Below are positions 53,174 through 62,594 of a DNA stretch of 64,000 nucleotides, in pieces. Position numbers and translations under genes: made by a program. Below the pieces are notes generated by a model, which searched no databases, was not told the DNA's origin, and saw only the letters and a list, made by a program, of their open reading frames with translations. The stretch covers positions 744,001 through 808,000 of the forward strand of contig NZ_CP006704.1 in NCBI RefSeq assembly GCF_000739375.1. Reading direction: 5' to 3'. The first letter of the stretch is position 1; every line of letters starts with the position of its first letter. The stretch is from Comamonas testosteroni TK102 (GTDB taxonomy: Bacteria; Pseudomonadota; Gammaproteobacteria; Burkholderiales; Burkholderiaceae_C).

Positions 53174-54091
53174 TCAGGAGCTGCCTGGCGTCTGAAGAAA
53201 CTCGGTCAGTGCGCGCTGCACGGCCTCGGGCCTCTCATGGACCACCCAGTGGCTGCAGCCCTGGAGATGCTCTATCCCCAGCTGCGGCACCCATTGCTCC
53301 AGCCCATGCAGCAAGGCAGGCTGCAGTGCCAGGTCGCTATCCCCCCAGAGAATGCGCACCGGCACAGGAATATGCAGCATTTCATCGGGCAGGCTGAGCT
53401 CGCGAATGTCCTGCAGTTCATCGGCGCTGCCGCCGGGGCGGGGCGGCACCAGCGGGCTGGCAGCGTAGAACATGCAGGCGCCATGCACGCCCAGATCCCA
53501 ATGCTCGCGGTATTGCTGCTTGCGCTCGGGCGTCAGCCATGCGGGCGTGCTGCCGTCGGGGTTCTGAAAGAATCCCAGCATGCGCTGCCAGCCGTTTTCG
53601 GCCAGCAGCTCGGGCGCATCGGGCCGGCGCAGGAAATGCATGTACTGGCTGGCGGACTGCTGCACCGGGTTGGACTGCAGCTCCCGCAGGAAGCTGCCCG
53701 GATGCGGGGAGTTGAGTATCAGCAGCCGCTCGAGTTGCTGCGGATAGCGGTTGGCCAGGCCCCAGGCTACGGCGCCTCCCCAGTCATGGGCAATCACGCA
53801 GGCAGCGCGCTTGTCGGCGCTTTCCAGCGCAATCAGGGCGGCCAGATCCTCCACCAGGTATTTGGCACGGTAGTCGCTGATGGCCGTGGGCTGGCTGGAG
53901 CGGCCATAGCCGCGCAGATTGGGGGCCACGCAGCGATAGCGGCTGCCGAATTGCGCAAGCAATGCATCCCAGATGAAGGCGCCTTCGGGAAAACCGTGCA
54001 GAAACAGCAACAGGGGCTGACCCGGCTCGCCGCTGACACGACATTCCAGTTCAACCCCTGTGGACAGGGTATGCGTGCAAGTCATGACCAT
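53174..54091 (-). CDS. Alpha/beta hydrolase, epoxide hydrolase-like
   Basis: 305 residues. The oxyanion motif HGFPEGAFIWDALL near residue 33, the nucleophile elbow AHDWGGAVAWG near 103 (Asp as nucleophile, the epoxide hydrolase and haloalkane dehalogenase pattern), the acid in LWGDSDLAL near 255 and the His in GCSHWVVHE near 287. Cap domain between 140 and 230. Cytosolic. ATG at 54091 is preceded by AAGGAG at 7 bases. The substrate is unknown. Confidence 0.88.
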   Translation of the reverse strand: MVMTCTHTLSTGVELECRVSGEPGQPLLLFLHGFPEGAFIWDALLAQFGSRYRCVAPNLRGYGRSSQPTAISDYRAKYLVEDLAALIALESADKRAACVIAHDWGGAVAWGLANRYPQQLERLLILNSPHPGSFLRELQSNPVQQSASQYMHFLRRPDAPELLAENGWQRMLGFFQNPDGSTPAWLTPERKQQYREHWDLGVHGACMFYAASPLVPPRPGGSADELQDIRELSLPDEMLHIPVPVRILWGDSDLALQPALLHGLEQWVPQLGIEHLQGCSHWVVHERPEAVQRALTEFLQTPGSS

Positions 54092-54107
54092 GAAGCTCTC
54101 CTTTTTG

Positions 54108-54148
54108 TAGCTTCTGGCGCTTGCAAGATAAGCGCCTATGGCTGATTT
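54108..54148. repeat. Intergenic palindrome overlapping the engB stop
   Basis: GGCGCTT / AAGCGCC with a 7-base loop (54116-54136). Its right end supplies the last few codons and the TAG stop of engB, so the palindrome has entered the C-terminus of that gene. Confidence 0.55.
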
Positions 54149-54906
54149 TGCGCAGGCGTCCCGTCAGCGGGCGTCGCTTGGGTGACGGGAGCAGCCTGGG
54201 GCATTCCCGCCTGGGGCAAACCTGCCTGGGGCAATCCCTCGGGGTGGCACCAGTGCCACAGCAGTTGGGCCACATCGTCCACGCCCTGCTTTTTGAGGGC
54301 GGAGAACAGGCGCACCTCGCCACCGCCCGCATTGAGCTTGGTGATGGACAGAATCTTGGCCTGCTCGGCGCGGGTCAGCTTGTCGGCCTTGGTCAGCACG
54401 ATGAGAAACTTCAGGCCTTGCTCCACGCGCGGACGGATGGCGTCCAGCAGGGCTTCGTCGAGCTCGGTCAGGCCCAGACGCGGGTCGCACAGCAGCACCA
54501 CGGCGGACAGGCTTTCGCGGCTCATCAGGTAGCTGAGCATGACGCGCTGCCAGCGCTCTTTGTCGGTGCGGGAGACGGCAGCGTAGCCATAGCCGGGCAA
54601 GTCGGCCAGCACCGCATCGGTCACGCCCTGCTTGCCCAGTGCAAACAGATTGATGTGCTGGGTGCGGCCGGGCTTCTTGGAAGCGAAGGCCAGCTGCTTT
54701 TGCTGGGTCAGCGTATTGATGGCCGTGGACTTGCCGGCGTTGGAGCGGCCGACGAAGGCAATCTCGGGAACGTCGACCTTGGGTAGCTGGTTGAGCTGGG
54801 CCGCGGTCGTGAAAAAGCGTGCGGTGTGCATCCAGCCCATCGCAAGCTTGCTGTCGATCAAAGAAAGTGTTTTTCCGGCAGTGGTATCCGGGGAAGCATG
54901 GGTCAT
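54136..54906 (-). CDS. engB: Ribosome biogenesis GTPase EngB (YihA/YsxC) with repeat-bearing tail
   Basis: 256 residues from ATG 54906 (a longer frame runs to 54933 and beyond). P-loop GRSNAGKST near 51, switch II DLPGYGYAA near 99, and TKAD near 169 are intact. EngB is needed for 50S subunit assembly. After the family domain (ends near 220) there is a tail of about 30 residues: three tandem repeats of G(L/M)PQA, coded by a 15-bp repeat (54192-54236), and a palindrome-derived end. Divergent from cytochrome c4 with 77 bases between. Confidence 0.93.
   Translation of the reverse strand: MTHASPDTTAGKTLSLIDSKLAMGWMHTARFFTTAAQLNQLPKVDVPEIAFVGRSNAGKSTAINTLTQQKQLAFASKKPGRTQHINLFALGKQGVTDAVLADLPGYGYAAVSRTDKERWQRVMLSYLMSRESLSAVVLLCDPRLGLTELDEALLDAIRPRVEQGLKFLIVLTKADKLTRAEQAKILSITKLNAGGGEVRLFSALKKQGVDDVAQLLWHWCHPEGLPQAGLPQAGMPQAAPVTQATPADGTPAQNQP
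54192..54236. repeat. 15-bp tandem repeat in engB
   Basis: Three direct copies of TTGCCCCAGGCAGGT-like units coding for G(L/M)PQA. The copies differ at a few positions. A candidate variable-length tract. Confidence 0.7.
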
Positions 54907-54983
54907 GACGGTAACTATTTCAGGGAGGCCCATTGTAGAATTTGATGGATTCGAGCTCTCAACAATAGACCCAGCCCCTTGAT

Positions 54984-55607
54984 ATGAAGTTGCTTGCCTC
55001 TTTGCTGACTGCTGCCATTTTCGCAGCACCTGCCTTCCCCGCATTTTCTGCGGGAGAAACACCTGTCAAGGCGGATGCTGCCAAAGGGCAAGCCAGTTAT
55101 GGGGCGGTTTGCGTCGCCTGTCATGCCGCAGACGGCAATTCCACCATTCCTCTGCAGCCCAAGCTGGCAGGCCAGCACCCCGAGTATCTGGTCAAGCAGT
55201 TGCGCGAGTTCAAGGACGGCAAGCGCAACGACCCGGTGATGAAGGGCTTTGCCTCCACGCTCAGCGATGGCGATATGCAGAATATCGCGGCCTGGCTGCA
55301 TACCCAGGCGCCCAAGAACGGCTTCTCCAAGGACAAGGACTCCATCGCCCTGGGTGAGCGCATTTTCCGCGGCGGCATTCAGGAGCGCCAGATTGCCGCC
55401 TGCGCGGGTTGCCACAGCCCCAACGGCTCCGGCATTCCGGCCCAGTACCCGCGTCTGTCGGGTCAGCATGCTGAATATACCGTGAAGTCCCTGACGGACT
55501 TTCGCGACGGCAAGCGCAGCAATAGCATTCCCATGGCCCAGGTTGCTGCCAAGCTTAATGATCGCGAAATCAAGGCCGTGGCAGACTATATAGCTGGCTT
55601 GCGTTAA
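54984..55607 (+). CDS. Cytochrome c4 (diheme c-type cytochrome)
   Basis: 207 residues. Signal peptide MKLLASLLTAAIFAAPAFPAFS, then two cytochrome c domains with CVACH (about residue 45) and CAGCH (about 138) heme sites, each followed by the distal methionine (MKGF and IPMAQ). A periplasmic electron carrier, often to cytochrome oxidases. It lies upstream of the cytochrome c maturation genes, separated by a terminator. Start ATG 54984 has no good RBS. Divergent from engB. Confidence 0.93.
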   Translation: MKLLASLLTAAIFAAPAFPAFSAGETPVKADAAKGQASYGAVCVACHAADGNSTIPLQPKLAGQHPEYLVKQLREFKDGKRNDPVMKGFASTLSDGDMQNIAAWLHTQAPKNGFSKDKDSIALGERIFRGGIQERQIAACAGCHSPNGSGIPAQYPRLSGQHAEYTVKSLTDFRDGKRSNSIPMAQVAAKLNDREIKAVADYIAGLR

Positions 55608-55673
55608 AAATCCTTTTCACCAGATGCGCGGGTGACTCCGGGAACTTTCAGGCATCTGGCACCCCCCAAGTCA

Positions 55674-55715
55674 GGCGGGCCCATCGGCTAGTTCAGCAGA
55701 TGGCCCGCCTTTTTG
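55674..55715 (+). terminator. Terminator of the cytochrome c4 gene
   Basis: GGCGGGCCCATC / GATGGCCCGCC with a large loop, then T-run; 67 bases after the stop. Confidence 0.85.
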
Positions 55716-55737
55716 CGTTCGGCTCTATCTCATCCTC

Positions 55738-57915
55738 ATGTCAGACCTTCCACTTCGCGATCGTGACTCCTCTCGCTCACAGGCAGTGCGCGCGACTCTG
55801 GAGTTGCTGGCCTCCATGCGCTTTGCGATTTCACTGCTCACGGTGATCTGCATCGCATCGGTCATCGGCACGGTGCTCAAGCAACATGAACCGCTGGTCA
55901 ACTATGTCAACCAGTTCGGCCCCTTCTGGGCGCAGCTGTTTCTGGCGCTCAAGCTCAATGCGGTCTACAGCGCCTGGTGGTTTTTGCTGATTCTGACGTT
56001 TCTGGTCATCAGCACCTCGCTGTGCGTGAGCCGCCATGCTCCCAAATATCTGGCCGATATCCGCAATTACAAGGAAAACCTCCGCGAACAAAGCCTCAAG
56101 GCATTCCACCATCGCGCCGAGGCCGATGTGGCGGGCAGTACCGAAGAGGCGGCCAGGCGCCTCGGCCAGCAACTGGTGTCCGGTGGCTGGAAGGTCAAGA
56201 TGCAGCAGCGCGACACGGCGGCCGGGCCTGGCACCGGCTGGATGCTGGCTGCCAAGGCCGGTGCGGTCAACAAGCTGGGCTATATTGCCGCGCATTGTGC
56301 AATCGTGCTGATCTGCATCGGCGGGCTGTTTGACGGCGACCTCATCGTGCGGGCTCAGATGCTGCTGGGCGGCAAAACGCCTTATACCGGCGGCGGCATG
56401 ATCTCGGACGTGGCGCCCGAGCACCGTCTGTCCATCAAGAATCCGACCTTCCGCGGCAACCTCATGGTCTCCGAAGGCACGCAGTCCGGAACGGCTATCC
56501 TGAATCAATCGGACGGCATCTTGCTGCAAGATCTGCCATTTTCGGTGGAACTGAAGAAATTCATCGTGGAGTACTACTCCACCGGCATGCCCAAGCTGTT
56601 TGCCAGCGAGATCGTGATTCATGACCGTGCCACCGGCGAGAAGCTGGAAAAGCGCGTGGAGGTGAACCATCCGGCGAGCTACAAGGGCATCGAGATCTAC
56701 CAGAGCAGCTTCGATGACGGCGGCTCCAGCGTCAAGCTGCATGCAGTGCCCATGGATGGCGTCTCCCAGCCCTTCGACGTGGAGGGCGTGATCGGCAACT
56801 CCACCGAGTTCGTGCGCAAGCTGGCCGATGGCCAGCAGGACAAGGTGACGCTGGAGTACACGGCGCTGCGCACCATCAATGTGGAGAACTTCGGCGGCCA
56901 GGACAAGGGCGCCGGCACCGATGTGCGCAAGGTTGATCTGAGGCAGGTCATCGACGAGCGCCTGGGCGCAGCTCACAAGACCACGGACAAGAAGGATTTG
57001 CGCAATATCGGCCCCAGCGTGGGCTACAAGCTGCGCGATGCCTCGGGCCAGGCGCGCGAGTTCCAGAATTACATGCTGCCCGTGGACACGGGCGATGGCC
57101 AGCCCGTCTTCCTGCTTGGCGTGCGTGAGAACCAGGCCGACCAGATGCGCTATCTGCGCGTGCCTGCCGACCCTGAGGGCACGATGAACACCTTCATGCA
57201 GCTGCGCCAGGCGATGCAGAGCAAGACCCAGGCCGAGAAGGCGGCGCGCGCTTATGTTCAGCGGGCGGTCGATGTCTCCAAGCCCGAACTGGCCGAGCCG
57301 CTGACGCAGTCCGCGCTCAAGGCGCTGGAGCTGTTCGCCGGTCAGGACAGCAAGCTCAAGGCTCCCGACGGCCGCCAGCTCGGTGGCCTGCAGGCGATAT
57401 CGGGCTTCATGGACAGCAATGTGCCCGAGGCCGAGCGCGAGCGCGCCGGCGAGGTGCTGGTGCGGATTCTGAACGGCGTGCTGTTCGAGCTGGCCCAGCA
57501 GGTGCGCCAGCAGGCGGGACTCAAGCCTTTCGAGAACGACGAGAAGACCCAGGCCTTCATGACGCAATCGGTGTTCTCGCTCAGCGATGCGCAGTTCTAC
57601 CCGGCGTCCGTGGTCTTCATGCTGCAGGACTTCAAGCAGGTCCAGGCCAGCGTGTTCCAGGTGGCGCGCGCTCCAGGTAAAAACATTGTTTACCTCGGTT
57701 GCCTCTTCCTGATCATTGGCGTTTTTGCCATGCTGTACGTGCGTGACCGCCGCATCTGGATCTGGCTGACCCCTGCGAATGGTGGCAGCCATGCGAACAT
57801 GGCCTTGTCCACCAACCGCAAGACCATGGATGGCGACCGCGAGTTCGCCATGCTGGCCGACAAGCTGATCGGGGCCAAGCCCTTACAAAAGAAGACTCCC
57901 GGAGGTTCTGTATGA
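55738..57915 (+). CDS. resB: Cytochrome c maturation protein ResB (system II)
   Basis: 725 residues. ResB/Ccs1 works with CcsA to export heme and attach it to apocytochromes c in system II. Membrane helices lie at about 25-45, 80-100, 175-195 and 640-660, with a large periplasmic domain between the last two. Conserved MLQDFKQVQASVFQVARAPG and YLGCLFLIIGVFAML near the C-terminus are typical. Overlaps the start of the CcsB gene (ATGA). Confidence 0.95.
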   Translation: MSDLPLRDRDSSRSQAVRATLELLASMRFAISLLTVICIASVIGTVLKQHEPLVNYVNQFGPFWAQLFLALKLNAVYSAWWFLLILTFLVISTSLCVSRHAPKYLADIRNYKENLREQSLKAFHHRAEADVAGSTEEAARRLGQQLVSGGWKVKMQQRDTAAGPGTGWMLAAKAGAVNKLGYIAAHCAIVLICIGGLFDGDLIVRAQMLLGGKTPYTGGGMISDVAPEHRLSIKNPTFRGNLMVSEGTQSGTAILNQSDGILLQDLPFSVELKKFIVEYYSTGMPKLFASEIVIHDRATGEKLEKRVEVNHPASYKGIEIYQSSFDDGGSSVKLHAVPMDGVSQPFDVEGVIGNSTEFVRKLADGQQDKVTLEYTALRTINVENFGGQDKGAGTDVRKVDLRQVIDERLGAAHKTTDKKDLRNIGPSVGYKLRDASGQAREFQNYMLPVDTGDGQPVFLLGVRENQADQMRYLRVPADPEGTMNTFMQLRQAMQSKTQAEKAARAYVQRAVDVSKPELAEPLTQSALKALELFAGQDSKLKAPDGRQLGGLQAISGFMDSNVPEAERERAGEVLVRILNGVLFELAQQVRQQAGLKPFENDEKTQAFMTQSVFSLSDAQFYPASVVFMLQDFKQVQASVFQVARAPGKNIVYLGCLFLIIGVFAMLYVRDRRIWIWLTPANGGSHANMALSTNRKTMDGDREFAMLADKLIGAKPLQKKTPGGSV

Positions 57916-59246
57916 ACACCGCAACCACGACATTGACTTTGAACGAAGGCTATTTCGCCCGCCGCAACTGGTTTGACTGGTTGTTCGCGGTCGTGGTGGC
58001 CGTGGGCCTGGGCTATGCGCTGCAGCGCTATGCCGCCTATATGGATGTATATGAGAAGGGCATTTTGCTGGCGACCATCCCGGCCATGATCTGGCTGGGA
58101 TGGTTCTGGCGCCCGCTGGCGGTGCTGATGCTGAGCGTGGCGGGCTGCTCGCTCCTGGCCATCGGTCTTTATCAGGGAGCGGATGGCGGCGAGCTGGCAC
58201 GCTCGGAGACCGTCTTCGGCCTGAAGTGCTTCCTCTCCAGCCAGTCCGCCATCCTTTGGATGAGCATGGTGTTCTTCATCAGCACGGCTTTCTACTGGAT
58301 CGGCGTATTCGCCAAGGGCGAGCGCTCGGTCATGTCGCTGCTGGGTTCGCGCCTGGCCTGGCTGGCCGTCGCGATGGCGCTGATCGGCACCATGGTGCGC
58401 TGGTACGAGAGCTATCTGCTGGGCCCGGACATCGGCCATATCCCCGTCAGCAATCTCTACGAAGTATTCGTCATGTTCTGCTGGATGACGGCCATCTTCT
58501 ATCTGTACTACGAGCAGCATTACGACACGCGTGCCCTGGGCGGCTTTGTGATGCTGGTGGTCAGCGCGGCCGTGGGCTTTCTGCTCTGGTACACGCTGGT
58601 GCGCCAGGCCCATGAGATTCAGCCCCTGGTGCCTGCCCTCAAGAGCTGGTGGATGAAGCTGCATGTGCCCGCCAACTTCATCGGCTACGGCACGTTTGCG
58701 CTGTCGGCCATGGTGGCGTTCGCCTATCTGATCAAGCAGCAGGCCACCGAGACCAAATGGTACAAGCTTGCGCCGCTGTGGCTGCTGGGCGTGGTCCTGT
58801 GCTTCGAGCCCATCGTCTTTCGCAAGGGCGCGACCGAGAACGGCGGCAGCTACTGGATGGTGTACTTCGGCATTTCGGCCCTGATCGTGGCCGGCATCCT
58901 GTTCTCGCGCAAGCGCATTGCGGCCCGTCTGCCTTCGTTTGAGATCCTGGACGACGTGATGTACAAGGCCATCGCCGTGGGCTTTGCCTTCTTCACCATC
59001 GCCACCGTGCTCGGCGCTCTGTGGGCGGCCGAGGCCTGGGGCGGCTACTGGAGCTGGGACCCCAAGGAAACCTGGGCGCTGATCGTCTGGCTCAACTATG
59101 CGGCCTGGCTGCATATGCGCTTGATGAAGGGGCTGCGTGGCACGGTGTCCGCCTGGTGGGCGCTGGCGGGTCTGGCCGTCACCACCTTTGCCTTCCTGGG
59201 GGTGAACATGTTTCTGTCGGGCCTGCACAGCTACGGCGAGCTGTAG
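57912..59246 (+). CDS. ccsB: Cytochrome c maturation protein CcsB/CcsA (ResC)
   Basis: 444 residues, about eight helices. The heme-handling tryptophan-rich motif WGGYWSWDPKETWALIVWLN (WWD domain) is near 380. Conserved histidines flank it (for example AWLHMR). GGAGG lies six bases before the ATG. Second gene of the ccs operon; cytochromes to be matured include the c4 upstream. A palindrome of 82 bp ends the operon. Confidence 0.95.
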   Translation: MNTATTTLTLNEGYFARRNWFDWLFAVVVAVGLGYALQRYAAYMDVYEKGILLATIPAMIWLGWFWRPLAVLMLSVAGCSLLAIGLYQGADGGELARSETVFGLKCFLSSQSAILWMSMVFFISTAFYWIGVFAKGERSVMSLLGSRLAWLAVAMALIGTMVRWYESYLLGPDIGHIPVSNLYEVFVMFCWMTAIFYLYYEQHYDTRALGGFVMLVVSAAVGFLLWYTLVRQAHEIQPLVPALKSWWMKLHVPANFIGYGTFALSAMVAFAYLIKQQATETKWYKLAPLWLLGVVLCFEPIVFRKGATENGGSYWMVYFGISALIVAGILFSRKRIAARLPSFEILDDVMYKAIAVGFAFFTIATVLGALWAAEAWGGYWSWDPKETWALIVWLNYAAWLHMRLMKGLRGTVSAWWALAGLAVTTFAFLGVNMFLSGLHSYGEL

Positions 59247-59271
59247 GCCTCGCACCAGGTACTCCAAAAAC

Positions 59272-59358
59272 AGGAGCTGCTTGCGCTGATTGAATAAGGA
59301 TTTCAGGTTGAAAACAGTCTGAAATCGTTGATCATCAAGCGCTGGCAGCTCCTTTTTT
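59272..59358 (+). terminator. 82-bp palindrome acting as ccs operon terminator
   Basis: Outer arms AGGAGCTGC / GCAGCTCCT, inner hairpin GATTTCAG / CTGAAATC, then TTTTTT. Same 81-82 bp palindrome as at 31478-31558. The T-run makes it a possible terminator of the ccs operon. Confidence 0.65.
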
Positions 59359-59439
59359 ATTGAAAAATTCGGAGGAACTTTGCTGACGCAGGGGGCTTCC
59401 AAATCGCACTACTCTTGATCGTCGTTTGGGAGCATTCCT

Positions 59440-60432
59440 ATGCTGATACGTCACCGCAACCAAGGCTTTGAACATCCACTGGGCAGCGAGATCACGCCTC
59501 AGCCCCAATACCTGCAGCGCCGGGACTTTCTGCAGACCCTGGCCATGGGCGCTGCGGGCGCGACCCTGGCAGGCTGGGCCGGCCGTGACGCGCTGGCTGC
59601 GACCGATCGCGTGCATCTACCCGCCCTGAAGGGCGTGGCCAGCAAGGTGGCTGGCGCCATGACCGTGGAGGCGGCCACCAGTTACCAGGACGTGACCAGC
59701 TACAACAACTACTACGAGTTCGGTCTGGACAAGGACGAGCCCGCACGCAATGCGCACACGCTCAAGACCCGGCCCTGGACGGTGCGCATCGAAGGGCTGG
59801 TGCAAAAGCCACAGACCCTGGACATCGACAGCCTGCTCAAGCTCGCGCCCATGGAAGAGCGCATCTACCGCCTGCGCTGCGTGGAGGGCTGGTCCATGGT
59901 CATCCCCTGGGTGGGTTACTCGCTGTCCGAACTGCTCAAGAAAGTGCAGCCGCTATCCGGCGCCAAGTATGTGGAATTCGTCACCCTGGCCGACAAGGCC
60001 CAGATGCCCGGACTCAGAAGCGGGGTGCTGGACTGGCCCTATACCGAGGGCTTGCGGCTGGATGAGGCCATGCACCCGCTGACACTGCTGGCCTTTGGCA
60101 TGTATGGCGAGGTTCTGCCCAACCAGAATGGTGCGCCGCTGCGCCTGGTCGTGCCCTGGAAATATGGTTTCAAGAGCGCCAAGTCGCTGGTGGCAATCCG
60201 CCTGACCGACAAGCAGCCCGGCACCGCCTGGAACAAGGCGGCACGCAACGAGTACGGCTTTTATTCGAATGTGAATCCCGAGGTCGATCATCCGCGCTGG
60301 AGCCAGGCCACCGAGCGGCGCATCGGCGAGGGCGGGCTGTTCGCCAAGCGACGCAAGACCTTGCTGTTCAACGGCTATGGCGATCAGGTGGCGTCGCTGT
60401 ATGCGGGCATGGATCTGAAGAAGTTCTACTGA
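59440..60432 (+). CDS. msrP: Periplasmic methionine sulfoxide reductase, catalytic subunit MsrP
   Basis: 330 residues. The twin-arginine signal ([16 protein letters not shown]) directs it through the Tat path. Molybdopterin enzyme of the sulfite-oxidase fold that repairs oxidised methionines in envelope proteins. Key cysteine is in [18 protein letters not shown] near 147 and [12 protein letters not shown] near 205. One-base overlap with msrQ. Confidence 0.96.
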   Translation: MLIRHRNQGFEHPLGSEITPQPQYLQRRDFLQTLAMGAAGATLAGWAGRDALAATDRVHLPALKGVASKVAGAMTVEAATSYQDVTSYNNYYEFGLDKDEPARNAHTLKTRPWTVRIEGLVQKPQTLDIDSLLKLAPMEERIYRLRCVEGWSMVIPWVGYSLSELLKKVQPLSGAKYVEFVTLADKAQMPGLRSGVLDWPYTEGLRLDEAMHPLTLLAFGMYGEVLPNQNGAPLRLVVPWKYGFKSAKSLVAIRLTDKQPGTAWNKAARNEYGFYSNVNPEVDHPRWSQATERRIGEGGLFAKRRKTLLFNGYGDQVASLYAGMDLKKFY

Positions 60433-61052
60433 TGCAGGCCTGGTTGCTCAAGCCCTGGGCCAAGCCACTGGTCTTCACGCTGTGCCTGCTGCCTTGCGCA
60501 TGGCTGTTCTATGCGGCGTTCACCGACGGGCTGGGGGCGAATCCGGCCGAAGCCCTGCTGCGCAGCACGGGTGACTGGACTCTGCGTTTTCTCTGCATCG
60601 TGCTGGCGGTGACGCCGCTGCGCCAGATCAGCGGCTGGAATCTGCTGGTGCGCTGGCGGCGCATGCTGGGCCTGTACGTGTTCTTCTACGCCTGTCTGCA
60701 CCTGCTTTGCTATGCCTGGTTCGACATGGGGCTGGATTGGGGCGATATCGTGGCCGATATCCCCAAGCGGCCCTTTATCCTGGTGGGTTTCAGCACCTGG
60801 CTGCTGCTGCTGGTGCTGGCGGTCACCTCGCCAAAGTTCATGCTCAAGGCCCTGGGCGGCAAGCGCTGGCAGTGGCTGCACCGCGCGGTCTATGTGGCGG
60901 TGCCGCTGGCCCTGCTGCATTTCTTCTGGATGCGCGCCGGCAAGAACAATTTTGCAGAGGTGGCGGTCTATGCCGCCATTCTCGGAGCCTTGCTGGGCTG
61001 GCGAGTGGTGCGTGCTCTCAGGAGCCGTCAGCCGGCTGCGGTACGCAGCTGA
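60432..61052 (+). CDS. msrQ: Heme-binding membrane subunit MsrQ
   Basis: 206 residues, six helices. The FRD-like heme b protein hands electrons to MsrP. GDWTLRFLCIVLAVTPLRQI is typical; histidines lie in ACLHLLCY and WLHRAVY and LLHFFWM. The ATG overlaps the msrP stop. Its 3' end overlaps by 25 bases the convergent gene for the MBL protein. Confidence 0.94.
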   Translation: MQAWLLKPWAKPLVFTLCLLPCAWLFYAAFTDGLGANPAEALLRSTGDWTLRFLCIVLAVTPLRQISGWNLLVRWRRMLGLYVFFYACLHLLCYAWFDMGLDWGDIVADIPKRPFILVGFSTWLLLLVLAVTSPKFMLKALGGKRWQWLHRAVYVAVPLALLHFFWMRAGKNNFAEVAVYAAILGALLGWRVVRALRSRQPAAVRS

Positions 61053-61843
61053 CGCGAGACCGGGTCGATCTGCGCCGAAGGAAGCCGGTAGGCATCCTGG
61101 TCGAACAGGTCGATGCCGCACTGCAGGCCTTCGAGCCAATTGAACAGATCGCCAATCGCCTGCTTGCCCATGATGGGAGCGCCATGCTGGGGCACGATCA
61201 TGTCGATGGACAGCTGGCGCGCCATCTGAACCCATAGGCGCAGAATCTTGTTGGAGACCATGTAGCGACGGTGAAAGCCTTCCATGCGTGCAATATGCGG
61301 GGCGAGATCGGTGACGGGCTTCCGGGCTTCTGCGCCAGTGGTCAGGGATACGCCCAGGTCGCCCGTGAACAGAATCTTGCTGATCGGGTCGTAGAAGTGG
61401 AAGTTGCCCTCGGCATGCAGGAAATGCGCGGGCAGCAGCACCAGTTCGCTATGGCCCAGCGGCAGGCGCCCGCCCGCATCGGGCACCCCGATGACGCGAT
61501 TTTCCGTCTTGCCCACCTTGGTGAAGTGCGGTGCAAAGCGCTCCCAGATGCGCGATATGACCAGTTGCGCGCGCGTGCTGCTCATCCAGCGGTCCAGCGA
61601 GGCAATGATGTCCGGGTCGGCATGCGAGGCAATCAGATAGGCGAGCTTTTGCGGCGGAAAATGCCGCGACATGCCCATGAACAGCTCGTTGAAAGCCAGG
61701 TTGCCGCCGGGATCGATGATGGCTCCCGTGCCGTGGTCCACAATCAGGAACTGATTGGCCTGAATGGCCTGGCCGTCCTCCTCGATGAGGTCGGTGAACA
61801 TCAGGCAGATGTGGTTTTTGTCGCGATAGAGCTCAATGGACAT
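61028..61843 (-). CDS. MBL-fold diiron protein (ODP/flavodiiron-like)
   Basis: 271 residues. The metal motif is ASHADPD near residue 73-79 (His-x-Asp-x-Asp, as in the oxygen-binding diiron branch), plus His in PAHFLHAEGN near 140, Asp in TGDLG near 162 and His in VPQHGAPIMGK near 225. No flavodoxin domain follows. Similar proteins bind oxygen or nitric oxide in bacterial signalling. The 3' end overlaps msrQ. Confidence 0.85.
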   Translation of the reverse strand: MSIELYRDKNHICLMFTDLIEEDGQAIQANQFLIVDHGTGAIIDPGGNLAFNELFMGMSRHFPPQKLAYLIASHADPDIIASLDRWMSSTRAQLVISRIWERFAPHFTKVGKTENRVIGVPDAGGRLPLGHSELVLLPAHFLHAEGNFHFYDPISKILFTGDLGVSLTTGAEARKPVTDLAPHIARMEGFHRRYMVSNKILRLWVQMARQLSIDMIVPQHGAPIMGKQAIGDLFNWLEGLQCGIDLFDQDAYRLPSAQIDPVSRQLRTAAG

Positions 61844-61917
61844 GGCGGTTTGTCAAAGGACAAGATGCCGTCACTCTAGAGAGTAAGTCCGGGCGCCATG
61901 TTGACGTGCATCAAGCC

Positions 61918-62172
61918 TCAGGGCTTGGGCTTGGCATCGGTCTGGGGTATCTCGTCCGCCTCTGTCGGCATGGCTTTCGTTGCGGGTGTTGCTGCGCTGG
62001 AGGGCTTGCTGGAAATGCCCAGCGTTTCTGGCAGCGTGGCGCGGCCCTGGGCGGCAGGATCGGTGGGCAGATAGAGCGGGCCTTTTTGTCCACAGGCCGA
62101 AAGTGCTGCGAGGGACGCCGCACAAGCCGCAAGGACAATGCTCCTGACTAGAATTTGGTTGGCTTTCAACAT
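61918..62172 (-). CDS. lptM: LPS translocon maturation lipoprotein LptM
   Basis: 84 residues. Signal peptide ending in LAALSAC, lipobox Cys near 27, and right after it [10 protein letters not shown], the LptM (formerly YifL) signature. It helps LptD to form its native disulfides. The rest is Ala/Pro/Thr-rich. The ATG at 62172 lies 12 bases from the divergent cyaY start, as in many Betaproteobacteria. A longer frame upstream is a shadow of cyaY. Confidence 0.92.
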   Translation of the reverse strand: MLKANQILVRSIVLAACAASLAALSACGQKGPLYLPTDPAAQGRATLPETLGISSKPSSAATPATKAMPTEADEIPQTDAKPKP

Positions 62173-62184
62173 GGGCAAATTGTA

Positions 62185-62526
62185 ATGACTGACCTTGAAT
62201 ATCTGGACCGCGCCGACCAACTTCTGCTGGCTGTGGAGAAATGCTGCGACCGCATCGATGACGAAACCGATGCCGACCTTGATGCCCAGCGCGTGGGGGG
62301 GATGGTGACACTGGTATTTGCCAATCGCAGCCAGATTGTCATCAACCAGCAAAAGCCCCTGCATGAAATCTGGCTGGCGGCCAAGGCTGGCGGCTTTCAC
62401 TATCGCTTTGACGAAGACAAGAAGGTCTGGCTCGACACCAAGGGTGCTGGCGAGTTCTTTGCCAACCTGACGCAATACGCGAGCGAGCAGTCGGGCATGG
62501 CGCTGGAGTTCAAGGCCCTGGCCTGA
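62185..62526 (+). CDS. cyaY: Iron donor protein CyaY (frataxin)
   Basis: 113 residues. Frataxin fold that binds iron and modulates Fe-S cluster assembly. The acidic first helix ([14 protein letters not shown]) and [19 protein letters not shown] and the [14 protein letters not shown] region are typical. ATG 62185; the longer frame from 62155 overlaps lptM. A bidirectional terminator follows. Confidence 0.97.
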   Translation: MTDLEYLDRADQLLLAVEKCCDRIDDETDADLDAQRVGGMVTLVFANRSQIVINQQKPLHEIWLAAKAGGFHYRFDEDKKVWLDTKGAGEFFANLTQYASEQSGMALEFKALA

Positions 62527-62544
62527 GCATTCAGGGCGCTGGCA

Positions 62545-62582
62545 TAAAAAAAGCCTGCCTCGACGAGAGGCAGGCTTTTTTG
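62545..62582. terminator. Terminator between cyaY and mrcA
   Basis: AAGCCTGCCTC / GAGGCAGGCTT with loop GACGA, A-run before and T-run after, so it serves both convergent genes. Confidence 0.95.
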
Positions 62583-62594
62583 CTTTGCGAGGGC

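Noticed and set aside
55831..59402. Two long minus-strand frames (653 and 570 residues)
   Set aside because: Antisense of resB and ccsB, both firmly identified.
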